DNA from: Saccharina japonica
Lineage: Eukaryota; Sar; Phaeophyceae; Laminariales; Laminariaceae
Length of the DNA: 64,000 nucleotides
Reading direction: 5' to 3'
NCBI GenBank assembly: GCA_008828725.1
Contig: MEHQ01002413.1
Coordinates: 205,401 to 269,400, forward strand
The notes under the pieces are model-generated. The model saw only the letters and a list, made by a program, of their open reading frames with translations. It was not told the DNA's origin and did no database searches. Positions 51,758-62,799 of this stretch are shown here, in pieces. Within the stretch, counting starts at the first letter, position 1, and each line of letters opens with the position of its first letter. The position numbers and the translations under genes are program-made.

Positions 51758-52328
51758 GATGCGTGCTACGATAGCGATAGCACTTTTTTCAGGTGAAATT
51801 ATTTCTGAACGATCGAGCTCCCTTAACCCATAATCGTCGGACTGTCATTATTAATGTCATTATTCTCATTATTGTCATAACATTGTCATTAATTTGTTGC
51901 AATATTGTTCCTTGGACGCATGCTACTATTATAGAGGTGCACCCTAACGTTTCTGAGGATGGTCACTTCAGGAGCTCTGAACCCCACCCAAAAACCGATT
52001 CTGAATGAAAGCAAAAGTTCTACCCAATGAACCATCCAATGGCCAAGGATACAACGAAAACCATTGCAACAAACAACTACTGTACAATTCCGACGATTTC
52101 GGGGTAAGGAGCCCCGTCATTCAGAAAGGAACCGTTTCCGCCAAAACGAGCTACCTCTATCGTAGCACGCGTCCTTGTTTCAATCGCATAGCACTTTTGC
52201 TTTCCTCCCTTAATGCCCTTAATGCCCTTAATGCCCTTAATGATCACTTTGGGGTGAAGGTGTAGAGCTCTTCAAGTGACCCCCCTTAGAAGGCAAAAAC
52301 ATGGTGCACCTCTATCGTAGCGTGCGTC
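51758..52328 (-). mobile_element. M1 MITE (minus) hosting a second M1
   Basis: GATGCGTGCTACGATAGCGATAGCAC left end and GGTGCACCTCTATCGTAGCGTGCGTC right end. Inside are another M1 (51,915-52,173) and the 9-bp tandem TTAATGCCC x4 (52,211-52,240). Confidence 0.8.
51915..52173 (+). mobile_element. M1 MITE nested in another M1
   Basis: GACGCATGCTACTATTATAG...CTACCTCTATCGTAGCACGCGTC, 259 bp, flanked by CTTG on both sides (4-bp target duplication). Confidence 0.85.
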
Positions 52329-52529
52329 GTCGTCTGTACCATTTCCATGTACGTATGTATGTTCTTGCCTGCTCGTCCGTGCTTGCCACTGAATCTTCCA
52401 CCAATCCGTTCAGATAATCGCGCGCTTGGCCGTGGGAGTCCGACGCTCGTACAGACGCTCCACCTGTCGGCGGTGGGACAGAAAGAAGAGCGAACGCGTG
52501 AAGCAGGGTTATGCACTCTCCCGTGTATG

Positions 52530-53030
52530 TGCGCGCATACGCTACGGCAGAGATGCACAATGGTTTCCGGAGGGTCCTCGCTTGGAGACCCCAATACCTG
52601 CAGTAGTCTAGACGCTGATTTTGATGCATAAATGAAAAACCACCCCGATGACCCAATTCGATGGCCTTGGCATACAATACATCATAGTGCTTAACGGTTA
52701 GCAAATACTATCTGTGTGCCGTATGATGAGCTGTGAGCCACAGAGTAAGTTTACCTATAGAGTACTCAAAGCCTCAGCATCAATATTAGACGCGTTTTTT
52801 TACGATAATAGAGATAGCACCGTTTGGCGGAAATGACGGGAGGTCCTTTGCACAAAAAACACGGCATTCCTTTAGTGTGTTGCAATTTTTTTTCGTCGTA
52901 TAGTTGGGACTATTGAAATATGGACGTTGGGATCCATACCTATGTTGACGTGCAGTCAATTCATACAAGTACACTGAGCATCGTAGTTAGTTCTAGATGC
53001 GGATAAATATCATATGCGGAGAAATGGGAG
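52530..53030. other. M1 fragments, no gene
   Basis: 52,530-52,700 carries a worn M1 left half (CATACGCTACGGCAGAGATGCAC, TCGCTTGGAGACC, CCGATGACCCAATTCGATGGCC). 52,786-52,830 has GACGCGTTTTTTTACGATAATAGAGATAGCACC from another. Nothing coding recognised. Confidence 0.5.
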
Positions 53031-53034
53031 TTTG

Positions 53035-53140
53035 TTCTTTCCACGCATTGTAATCAACTTACTTGCATAAGTTGATCATAGTACAGGGTCTTTCTACGCA
53101 TTATAATCAACTTACTCGTACAAGTTGATCGTAGTACAGG
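53035..53140. repeat. tandem duplication of about 53 bp with hairpins
   Basis: CGCATTGTAATCAACTTACTTGCATAAGTTGATCATAGTACAGGG is repeated as CGCATTATAATCAACTTACTCGTACAAGTTGATCGTAGTACAGGG. Each unit folds as ATCAACTT...AAGTTGAT. Confidence 0.85.
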
Positions 53141-53239
53141 GTAACCAGTTTACCATAAGAGAGTTACAGAGAACGTTACAATGACGTATCATGGAACGTT
53201 GTAAGGGACATGATTGGCTGACGTAAGATACATCTGCCC

Positions 53240-56022
53240 GTAGCTTGGGCATTGTTCCGTGATCCGTGATCCGTGATGAGGTGGAGGCAACCCCCTACCT
53301 CGATCACTCTTCTTCTCTTCTTCTTTTCCTCCTTTGGCCAAATAAGCGCCTTTTCAAACCATTTCTTTTCTTCTTCACAAGTGCTCTTCACAGACACTTA
53401 GGTGCCACCTCTGCCATCTCTCTCCAGAGAGACAGAGCCTCGACACGCATCATTCTTTCAGGTTATGAGCCTCGCATCTAGGATCTACACATCGACTGGC
53501 ACCAAGCAACGAGCAGCGGCGCGCTGCTGAGTTCGTCAAATTCTTCCAAGAAGAATTTCGAGAGAAGATCGTCACTTTCTCAAGTGCGGAGGAATTTTTT
53601 CCAAACGTAACAATCAAGCCCCGACAGCAACATCAGCATCATCAGCAGCATCATCATGGGAGAGTCAACCAAAGCAGCTGATGCGGTGGACAAGCTCGTC
53701 AGAGCGGTCGGAGGCAAGTTCACGGGACTCAAGTACGACGTATGGAAACGCACGGCCCAGTCCGTCATAAGCATGCGTCATTCTGGGATTTCTGATATTC
53801 TAGAAGGGCGTCCTTGCCCTGAGCCCATACATATTCGTCCTCGCCCATCTTCGATGGCGAGCAGACCTACACGTGCTGTGACACGCAGCCAGGTCGTTGA
53901 CGGAACGGCTTCTCAGCCTGCCACGGGGGGACCAGCTCCTGTCGGTTCATCGTCTACTACACAACATGGCACGGGGGAAACACCTGCTGCCGATATAGAG
54001 CCATCATCTCCACGTACTCCAACTGCACAAGAAGCCGACATCCAGCCGGTAACAGCAGAATCATCTTCGTTTCCAGTCTCGGCATCAGTTCTATGGTCTA
54101 CGGATGACAACATTTCCAACATTGACGACATCCAAACCTGGCACCGTGACAACCGCCTACTCTACGACTTCTTGTTCCTGAGCACTTCGGGAGCAGCGGC
54201 GAGTTTTCTTCTCAAATTCAAGCCAAAGCAAGGTGAACTAGCGAACGGAAAGGGTGCTTGGGATGGTTTGGTCAGTAAATACCAGAATTCCACTCGTCAA
54301 CGTAGACGCATACTTAAATCACAACTCACGAAAATGGTTATGTCCGAAGGGCAAGACCCTGATACATTTATCAACGAGTTAAACCATCTGAGAGACGAGT
54401 TGGTACACATGGGAGAGGTCTTCAACGACGACAGTATTTTGGATATAGTACTGGAAGGACTCACGGACGAGTATGTACAAATCAAGTACAGCGCGGAAGC
54501 CGACAATGACTTCTCTCTCGATCAAGCAGTAGTTACCATGCGTAACATGTATGCGAATCGAGTCATGCGCAACGGGCCTTCGCGTAAAACGAAGGGGCGA
54601 GAATCTGCCATGATAACTACAACAACTTCATCAGCAGTAGTGACCTGCTCACACTGCAAAAAGACAGGACATCGTTTTCAAAATTGTTATGCACGCAAGA
54701 AATCGATGGGAAAATCATCTTCCACTGCACGCAAGAACTCTTGGTGTAGCCTGCATCGCACCGATCGACACGACAATAGCGAGTGCCTTGTGCAAAAGCG
54801 GGAGCGGGGAAACGGTAATAACCGCAACCCTCGCCCCGGTCAACACAATGGCCAGCGCAATATTAACGTCGACGCTCACGCCAACACAGCCATCACGCCA
54901 AGTACAACAACGCAAGTGGAAACATACAGCCCTGCTACATGTGCTCCATCTGCAACTACTGCTTCAGCAACTACAGCTATGTCTACGTCCATCACGACTC
55001 CTTCCTCTACACCTCCTGAAGGCATCGGCTACTCTTTCATCGCAGCACCTTCAATCTACAGCCCTGCTACGCCCATCAACTTCAGTATGACCGCGGACAG
55101 CGGTGCTTCCAGCCACTTCATCGACAACCAGCTTCTCCAAGGTATCGAACAAAAAATGCTTGACTACGTACACCTAGACCCACCGGTGACAATCAACGTC
55201 GCCGGTAATCATCGCCTTTCTGGTATTGGTAAAGGGGTCCTGGTCGTAATAGTACTGGATCAACTAGGCTCCAAGCACTCCGTTCGGCTTCCTGTCACAA
55301 TCGTACCCGGACTGGGGCGTCACCTATTTTCGGGGGGAACAGCAGCAGCCAAGGGGGTCAACATGGTTATTGCGAAGCATTCGTATCTGGATCTGGGCGA
55401 CTTTCAGGTTCCACTCCGCAAAGACGACTACTGTTCTACTCTGGATCATCTCGATCTCACGACAGCAGCAGAAAGCCAGGCAGCAGAGACAGCTTTTCCG
55501 ACAGTTTCAGGCGACACTCTACAGGCCGAGACCGTTCTGGTTGCTCAAGCATCTACTACAGCGTTTTCAGCTACGGTCGGGGCTAACATCTGGCATAAGA
55601 GGCTGGGACATCCCAACGGGCAAGTGATGACTAAGGTGAAAAATATCGCAGAGAGTGGGGTTAATTTTTCAGACTCTTTCTCGGCGTGCAACACGTGCAA
55701 AATCAACAAAAGCACTCAACAAAATCACCCCAAGACATCGCGGCCTGATCCTTCCAGTGAACGTCTCAAGCTCGTAAGCACGGACCTACTAGGGCCAGTC
55801 ACACCCAAAGCTATTGGGGGTTACAACTACATGGCAAAGTACACGGACCATCACACCAGGCTGAAGGCCGTATACTTCATCGACAAGAAAAGCGACACGT
55901 TACACACTCTTTGCAAGTACATTCAAGATCTGGCGATTCCTCTCGGACTTCGGGTGCAGCATCTGCGCTCCGATAATGGGGGCGAGTATATTTCCAGCAG
56001 CGATTGCTCATCGTGCACGTAG
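53240..56022 (+). mobile_element. Ty1/copia LTR retrotransposon, 5' part (fossil)
   Basis: An open frame at 53,656-56,022 holds, in order: gag (YDVWKRTAQSV, GAWDGLVSKYQNSTRQRRRI), a CCHC zinc knuckle CSHCKKTGHRFQNC at about residues 331-344, protease ADSGASSHFID at about 480, the GAG-pre-integrase block IWHKRLGHPNGQ at about 645, and the start of the integrase core (STDLLGPV, HLRSDNGGEYIS). GGTTATGAGCCTCGC at 53,461, after ...TTTCA, looks like a copia-type primer-binding site, placing the 5' LTR end at 53,460. The LTR start is uncertain. Reverse transcriptase, RNase H and a 3' LTR were not found, so the element is broken. The long open frame suggests a fairly young insertion. Confidence 0.88.
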
Positions 56023-56096
56023 GCACGTGCAAAGGGCCCCTTCGTACAAACAATATATGTGCAAATGAAAAACAAATCCGTTTGTTTTTTTCAGTT

Positions 56097-56707
56097 GCAA
56101 TACTATTTCTGGTATAATTTCCACATTTTCGTGACTCCCGACGGAAAACGGTATTTCTCCAGTTCTGATGCTCAGAATTTCGACCAATGAGTAGTTTCAG
56201 AGAGCCTAGGTCAACGTCAACATGTGTGCCTCAGGATGCATATCGATCAGACGCCTTGTTCATCACGCAAAATGCCTCTTACTCGAAAAAAACTCGCCAT
56301 ACCCCTGGTACCCAATACGAATTTGAAAAATAGCAGTTTTTCCGGCTGCTGACACTACTGTAACTCAAAATTTCGGCGAGGACGCCGAGCACTAGTAGGT
56401 GAATGTACCTGAGCCTCTAGTTCGACCGCCTGTAGCGTCCTACGTGGCCACAGCAGAGTGTATAGATACCAAACAGGAGCCCCGAAACGATCAAAATATT
56501 GCTGCGGAGCACTTTTGTTTCGTGATGCAAACACAGCAATGCTTGCCCTCCCTTGCAGATCCAAGAGCCCCAATATCTGCTAGAGACTATAACGAACAAG
56601 CTATACGTTGGTCGGTCGAAGGTCTGAGCATTAGAACTGGAGCTGCACCGTTTTCCGTAAGGAGAACGAGTACTGATATGGTGTTATTATACGAGAAATA
56701 GTATTGC
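56097..56707. mobile_element. long-TIR foldback element, copy B
   Basis: Left GCAATACTATTTCTGGTATAAT and right ATTATACGAGAAATAGTATTGC are inverted. The inverted similarity runs about 100 bp (TTTCTCCAGTTCTGATGCTCAG / CTGAGCATTAGAACTGGAG). 611 bp. Its interior matches 2,857-3,455 in reverse. Short frames inside are not conserved. Confidence 0.8.
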
Positions 56708-56782
56708 TGCGGTATAAAAAACGAAAGATATTTATTTTTCAACACTCGAGCGAGGGTGGTCGATTTTTTTTGTCGACATCTC

Positions 56783-57247
56783 CAGGGGCGCCCAGAAAAA
56801 AGAGAAAACGACACACCACAACCCCAGAGGTCGGAATAAAAAAACCGTTGCAACCGTTGTGATCACATGATGAAATAAGAAAATGGTGAAAACAATTATC
56901 CTTATTTTCATTTTTTTTCACTTGGTTTTAGTAACCCCCCCGCAACGAACAAAAAATTCTGTGAGATGTCGAAAAAAAAAAAATCGACCACCCTCGACAA
57001 GGTACATATTTTTTGTCTCGCCTAGTGGGTCGGGGGGGGGGGGACATCTCACAAAAAAAAAAAAATCGTTAGGGGGGGGGAGGAGGGGTTACTAAAACCA
57101 AGTGAAAAAAATGAAAATAAGGATATGTTTTTTTTCGATTTTCTTATTTCATCGTGTGATCACAACGGTTGCAACGGTTTTTTGGTTTTTTATTCCAACC
57201 TCTGGGGATGTGGTGTGTCGTTTTCTCTTTTTTCTGGACGCCCCTGA
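56783..57247. repeat. large A/T-G/C palindrome
   Basis: CAGGGGCGCCCAGAAAAAAGAG, ACGACACACCACA, CCGTTGCAACCGTTGTGATCAC and CACTTGGTTTTAGTAACCCCCC on the left all recur inverted on the right. At the left edge GGGTGGTCGATTTTTTTTGTCGA recurs inverted near 56,965-57,000, a second smaller palindrome. Confidence 0.75.
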
Positions 57248-58450
57248 CTCAAGTACGCTTTTGTTTTGAATACCGAAGGGGCCCCTCAAGATGTTTCATA
57301 AACACCAGTTTTTAAGTGGGGTATAGAGCGCCTAGAGCGACAACCCTCACAAAAAAAAATGGGGTAAGGCTATGGAAGTCATCCCACGGTCGAGATTGCA
57401 CATATTTTTCGCTTAATGTTTTCTGAGCGTGTAGGAGCTCCCCGAGCAAGCCACTACCGGTTAGTACGAAAATTGTACGTTTATACTCGTATTTTATTTC
57501 AGGACTTGAACGGGTAGAAATATTTTTCGGGCTTTGCGAGCGAAGGTTCTTCGAAGTCATGTTTCGGGTGAGATACTGAGTTCCTCCTCACGTGAGGAGC
57601 TCATAAAATAAGCCACCACCCCTACAAGGCGGCATTGCTCGTGGTAGGGTGATGGATTTTGGGGCTTTTTTTATTGAGTCACTCTAAGTCATGCCCGGCC
57701 GAGAGACTAACCCTAATTTAGTGCGGAATTTACGTTGTGTTTTGTGTTTTTTGTTTTCGGGGACCGTTTCTCACGCTGCGCCAACAAAACAAAAATAAGT
57801 TATCTTTTTCCGTGAGAGGTAGAGGGCCTTTCGCTGGAATAACCGAAACACGGAAATTAAAATACTGGCATCATACTCCCTCATCGTAAGCACCGCCAGC
57901 CTGGCGTGACAGAGCGTAGGGCAGAACCAAGACTACCATGTAGTGTTGGTGGAATGTATACTACCAGGTATGCGAGCCTCCCCAACAAGGGATGTATTTC
58001 AATGAAAGGGCGTGAATTGGGCAGCCGTGACCATGGACATGCAAGAAAGACAACGGGAGGAAACTGTTGGCAAACACCAATAGGGTACAAACACAAATAC
58101 AGTACAAACATTCGTAGGTGTATTTGTATCGTGTGCCTCGGTGGTGGAAATACGAAGAAACTGTCTTGACAGCATGATGAGTCAGTTCGTATCACACAAT
58201 AACCCAGTATTCGTTATTCTCGAGCGGAACATAGATGATCAAATAGAATACGTTCATCCCACGATATGCATATATATATATACGTACATGGTGACACCCC
58301 ATGCTCGGGTACACGAAACATGTTACATGCTCTTAGACTAGATGTTTTCAAACGTGCTGGCAGAGCATACCGTGGCCGCATGGGGCGCGCTTTCGAAGCG
58401 CGTGGAGGAGCATGAGAGAACAACACACCGCAGCACAGAACATCACCCCC
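57248..58450. other. repeat remnants, no gene recognised
   Basis: 57.3-57.66 kb has GAGTTCCTCCTCACGTGAGGAGCTC and ACAAGGCGGCATTG fragments akin to M1 interiors and 44.2 kb. 57.68-57.88 kb resembles the GAGTCACTC/GGCCGAG segment of 42.8 kb. 57.9-58.4 kb is unassigned. Confidence 0.4.
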
Positions 58451-58570
58451 TCACGATAGAGGCCTGCATGCAGGTGCACCATGTCATTTCTGAGGGTGGT
58501 CAGTCACTTGAGGAGCTCTATACCTATATACCTGCAGTAGTCAATACACAGATTTTGGAGGAGTATAAAA

Positions 58571-58924
58571 GACGCATGCTACGACGATAGAGGTGCACCA
58601 TGTTTTTTTTTGAGCTCCTCACTTAAGGGAGCGTCATACCTCACCGAAAAACAAAAAAGGGTTTTGGAGGGAAATAAAAGTCCTACCGGATTAACAATCT
58701 CGTGACCGAAGTAAAGGCTGAAAAATATTTCGTCACAAGAACGAAAATCCGACGAATTTTGGTTAACCCCTATAGGACTGGAGTCCCGTTTTGGGGACAA
58801 CTTACTTATGATTAGAGTGGATTGTCCCCAAAACGGGTCTGCAGTCCTAAAAGGGTTAAGGAGCCCGATCATGCAGAAAACAAATTCAGCCAAAAAAAGG
58901 TATAACTCTATCGTAGCACGCGTC
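58571..58924 (+). mobile_element. M1 MITE nested, carrying an H hairpin
   Basis: GACGCATGCTACGACGATAG ... ACTCTATCGTAGCACGCGTC, flanked by AAAA on both sides (4-bp duplication). The H hairpin at 58,764-58,857 sits inside, making a three-level nest. Confidence 0.85.
58764..58857. repeat. hairpin repeat (family H), sharp copy
   Basis: AACCCCTATAGGACTGGAGTCC faces GGTCTGCAGTCCTAAAAGGGTT, with CCCGTTTTGGGGACAA / TTGTCCCCAAAACGGG inside. Confidence 0.85.
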
Positions 58925-59359
58925 AAAAGTGCTTCCCGAAGAACAATCTCATTGCCGAAGTACTGTATGCAATGCAAAATATTGGAAGAAAACAATGAAA
59001 TTCCGACGATCGGTGTTTGGGCTGAGCAGCCCCATCAATCAGAAAACGTTTCCGCCAAAAAACGGTATACCTCTACATCTACCTCTATCATATACTAGCA
59101 CGCGCCTATGCCAGTCGGTGTTCAACACATGATTTTATCTGGTGTCATGATATCGGTAAGCTATAGTACACCGAAGCTCTGTACGGAGCACAACAGCCAA
59201 GCTTTTATCACTAATCAGTGCGTACGAGCCATTTACTGCGTTTGTTTACCCACAAATCGAACCATATAAAGTACCAAAAATAGTATTATGTTTGTGCTGG
59301 TCCGAACATGTTTTCAGGTTGTCCAACACGCGCGGGGATGCCGCGCCTGGACCGAGACT

Positions 59360-59402
59360 GTTAGGGTTAGGATTGGGGTTAGGGTTAGGGGTAATGTTGG
59401 GT
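59360..59402. repeat. interstitial telomere-like repeat
   Basis: GTTAGGGTTAGGATTGGGGTTAGGGTTAGGGG, degenerate TTAGGG units, followed by GTTGGGTTGGGTCGACGC as at 15.46 kb. A further short TTAGGG tract is at 39,668-39,690. Confidence 0.8.
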
Positions 59403-59763
59403 TGGGTCGACGCTCTCTCGTGATTTTTATTTTCAAAAGTTGAACAAAAAATACATACGTAAAACCAGCCAAAAAACAGCATCTATTTGTTACTTTTATA
59501 TGGTACGATTTGGAGGTCAAGAACACTTAAAAACGCCTCGTAATTATAGCTGCCGCGATAGGAATGTGTGCACGTGTTCGCTGATAAACGAGACTATTTG
59601 CTGAATTGTACCATGCTACACGCTACATTACGCGTATCCAGAAATAAGAAATACCGTGTCGGCGTTTTTGAAGTAGTAACACGGCACAGTTGAGTAACGG
59701 GATAGTTGGGTAGTTCAAGAAGAGGGCTCCGCAGCATTTAGGAGTCTGGGAGTTGCAGCTCGC

Positions 59764-60132
59764 TATGATGCAGCTTCTACGGTAAAGGCGCACCATGTTT
59801 TTGCCTTCTAAGGATGGTCACTTGAGAAACTCTAAACCCCACCCAGAAACTACTAGTAGTTTTGGAGGGAAATAAAAGTGCTGCTGTATGTGCCCGATGA
59901 ACCATCCCATGGCCTAATAAGCTATACAATGGAAAATATTGCAACACAAGAATGACAGTCCGAAGATTTTGAGTAACCCATTCATAACTGAAACACTTAT
60001 CCCACACTAATTCCAAGTAGTTTTTCCCCAAAAACGGGGGACCAGTTCTTAAGGGGTTAAGGGGCCCGATCATTCAGAAAACGTTACAGCCAAAAAACGG
60101 TATACTTTGGTACCTCTACCGCAGCACGCGTC
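59764..60132 (+). mobile_element. M1 MITE, diverged copy with worn H hairpin
   Basis: CTTCTACGGTAAAGGCGCACC left, CCGATGAACCATCCCATGGCC, a hairpin relic at 59,970-60,060, and GGTACCTCTACCGCAGCACGCGTC right. Confidence 0.65.
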
Positions 60133-61184
60133 GGCGACAAGTATTAATAGTGGTACAAGACACGTTGGTGTGCGAGATCGTCAAGGCAAGAATAATTGGA
60201 GTGCTTGTTTACACATACCCACCTTGTCACTATCCATTCGCATCACAAGCATCTGAGCTCTATGCAACTCACAGTGATGAACCACACGTCTCGCCCAGAA
60301 AGCGATCATTTCTCGATATCAACAGCCAAGAGTGGAGTCACTCGCCCAAATCAACATAATCTCCCCGTCGTAGGGAAAAGGACCACCGAGTTTTGACAGC
60401 CAGCGCGCGCGCAGTCAGCTCACCTTCTTCGATCAACGCGACTGTAGGATTCTGTTCGGCGTCGAGTTGGCGAGGTCTGCTTCTTCCTGAGAACGGCACC
60501 ATTGTTTGGCAGGACAACGTGTGTTAGTATCGCGGCGGTTCTCTTGGCATCACTGTGGACCCAAGCGGGGTTTCCGGATGAGGTTGGGTAGTCAGGGAAA
60601 CGGGGACAATGACGAGCGGTCCCCGGGGATACTAGAAGAGTGGAAGTAATGAACTTTAAGGCTGAGTCAGTGATCAGTGCTAGGATGATGTGCTTGGGTA
60701 GACATCAGATCGATTCGGCCGGCTTGGATGCTGTGCTTGGAAGGACTCGAGGTCGATCGGCATACCGATCCATACCAACCCCACTAGAATGGTCGAGGCG
60801 TGGTCACCCCTTGACAGTGAACATCTAGGCAGGTTTTGTGCGTAACACCTAAAGCCGACCCTGCGATCCAAGCCTAAAACCTAAACCACTGCTCCGTGCA
60901 GGGATCCTGTGCTTGCCTGCTGTGCTCATCGGAAGTGCCTGTGGTGTGGCGGCGCGTACGTACTGGGTACCTTCCGAAATAGGGTATACATATACGAATC
61001 CTACTGTGCTCACTTTGAAAATGTGTCGAATTTGATGCCTAAAGGCCATCAACCATCGACGAAGTCAATGTCACGTATATCGAACACCCACGGAACCAAA
61101 CCCTTAGCTGCGGACGGGGTTTGTGAGACTATTCGCAACGCGACATAGCATATTCGAAGTGGGGCGATGCCTTGTGCGGTGAAC

Positions 61185-61440
61185 ACTTGGCACTCTTCCG
61201 CGGTCAGCGAAAACCATGGCAGTTGCGGTACGGTAATCAGAAATCACGGCATTTGCACCGCACGCTTCCAAAGTAATCGAAAACCACGGCAGTCGCGGTA
61301 CAGCAGTCGCGGTACAGTAATCGGAAAGCACGGTATTTGCACGGTACGCTTCCGCGGTGAGCGAACACCACGGTAATTCATGAAATCGCGGCATTTCCCA
61401 CCAACCGTGGTGTAATCGCTGTGATTTTACCGCGGTAAAA
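61185..61440. repeat. GCGGTA-rich tandem repeat
   Basis: About three units of roughly 75 bp: CTTCCGCGGTCAGCGAAAACCA, GGCAGTTGCGGTACGGTAATC.GAAA, CACGGCATTTGCACCG. Overlapping small frames on both strands are repeat artefacts. Confidence 0.7.
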
Positions 61441-61618
61441 TAAATTGCCGAGGACAGCCCTGTTCATTTCTGGGAATGTTTTTGGGCGATCAACGTTAAA
61501 GCCCATGTTACGTGAGTATGCACCAGGTGTAAATCGTCGGATGGTAGAGCACAATACATGTGTAACAATATTAGGCAAGCCCGCGCACTATAGTTGGCAG
61601 GTCAGGTGTACATAATAC

Positions 61619-61723
61619 CTGGTAGGTCTTAAGCGCACCTTCTCTGGCGCCTGCTCGTACGTATCTCCCGGAACCGGTGCCCCGGACAATATCCCCTGCT
61701 TCGTCGCGGTGTTGTTGCCCCAG
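61619..61723 (-). CDS. candidate exon, 35 codons, unknown gene
   Basis: Acceptor with a strong pyrimidine tract (CTTCTTCTGTTTCTGCATCCCTTTTGAGCAG) and donor TACCAG|GTATTA enclose 105 nt, phase 0-0, reading LGQQHRDEAGDIVRGTGSGR... The frame is also open upstream through a hydrophobic run (GWLLISLAFCSAGGFFCFCI) that would be a membrane segment if the exon began earlier. No ATG there. Family not recognised and no partner exon found. Confidence 0.35.
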
Positions 61724-62377
61724 CTGCTCAAAAGGGATGCAGAAACAGAAGAAGCCGCCCGCCGAGCAGAAAGCGAGCGAGATAAGCAACCAGCCGATTG
61801 AGATTTGTAACGAGCGAACGGTATATGGGAGGGGTGGAAACACTTTTATAGTGAATATTTACGGAGGTTTTGTGCTTGGCGCCTAACGTTGACCCTCCGA
61901 CCCGACCCCGAACCCTATACCAGTGATCAATGCACAGGGATGCTGTGTGCTTAGTGAGACTCTTGGTTTACTCTCGCCTGCTTGGATGCTGTGCTTGGAA
62001 AGACTCTACCTGGTAGGTTGACTCGGGATGCTGTACCTTAGAAAGACTCCAAGTTGATTCAGCCGCGTAAACAATACACTTTGCCAACCAGACTGTCTGA
62101 ATAACTACCCTAGGAAGAATATTCTATCAAGGTTCGTTCACTAATAGTACGTGGGTAGCGTACTGGCGGGGTTCCCTACATTTGATTAGCCGGCATTTCC
62201 AGAGATCCCTTCTTAATTCTTAATAATCAATATCCCCTGTTCGGGGTTTCAAAAATACGGAGGGCTTGTTTTTTCGGGGATGCTATTTCATCCTCCCCTC
62301 CCGGGGATGCTTTCGAATGCTTGTCCCTGCGCGCGAGAGGGTATATTGACCTCCAGTAAATAACGTATCTGTAAGGT

Positions 62378-62530
62378 ATGTGGGTTTAGCGTGTGTACCA
62401 GCTCGTAGCTAGAGTATACGCTATAAATAGGCTCGCTTGCTGATGACCAGCCAAGACACAACCTAAATTTGAGGTAAGCGCGTAGCTCACGGCGAGGTGA
62501 AGTTGTACGAGAAGCTTCACATAGAAGAAG
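62378..62530. repeat. LTR-like dispersed repeat, copy 2
   Basis: GTGTGTACCAGCTCGTAGCTAG, a TATA-like CTATAAATAGG, GCTCGCTTGCTGATGACCAGCCAAGACACAACCTAAATTTGAG. Matches 26,045-26,175. A minus-strand 166-codon frame (62,288-62,788) overlaps it and continues in the same style as the 26-kb copy, so I treat that frame as part of the repeat. Confidence 0.5.
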
Positions 62531-62799
62531 AGAAAAATAAAACAAGGTGACCCCAGGCCTTAGAGGATCATGTCTAGCAGACATAGCTCGTGAAGAGCGT
62601 GTTGTGGAATAGAGCTGAAGAGGAGTGAGACAGTGCGCGGGTGTTGCACGTGAACTCATGTATAGCTCCATCCGAAAGAAAACCATTAAAACATTATCCA
62701 CCCTATCAAAAATCAAACCATGACGACCCTGGGCTATTTTCCGGAACATTCTACCGGTCTTCCAGGGAACTGTATTCGATCGAATCATGACAGTCCGGT

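Larger units (their letters stand above)
58455..59106 (+). mobile_element. M1 MITE hosting a second M1
   Basis: Left ACGATAGAGG...GTGCACCATG and right CTCTATCATATACTAGCACGCGCC belong to one element, split by the 58,571-58,924 copy. Left terminus worn. Confidence 0.7.
60810..62060. repeat. segmental duplication of a CCTAAACC-rich block
   Basis: 60,815-60,910 (GTGAACATCTAGGCAGGTTTTGTGCGTAACACCTAAAGCCGACCCT) and 61,850-61,945 (GTGAATATTTACGGAGGTTTTGTGCTTGGCGCCTAACGTTGACCCT) are diverged copies. GCTTGGATGCTGTGCTTGGAARGACTC also recurs at 60,722 and 61,981. The CCTAAAACCTAAACC wording is telomere-like but too short to call. Confidence 0.6.

Noticed and set aside
62288-62788. 166-codon minus-strand frame as a gene
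   Set aside because: It overlaps a dispersed LTR-like repeat whose other copy (26 kb) reads similarly; no domain recognised.
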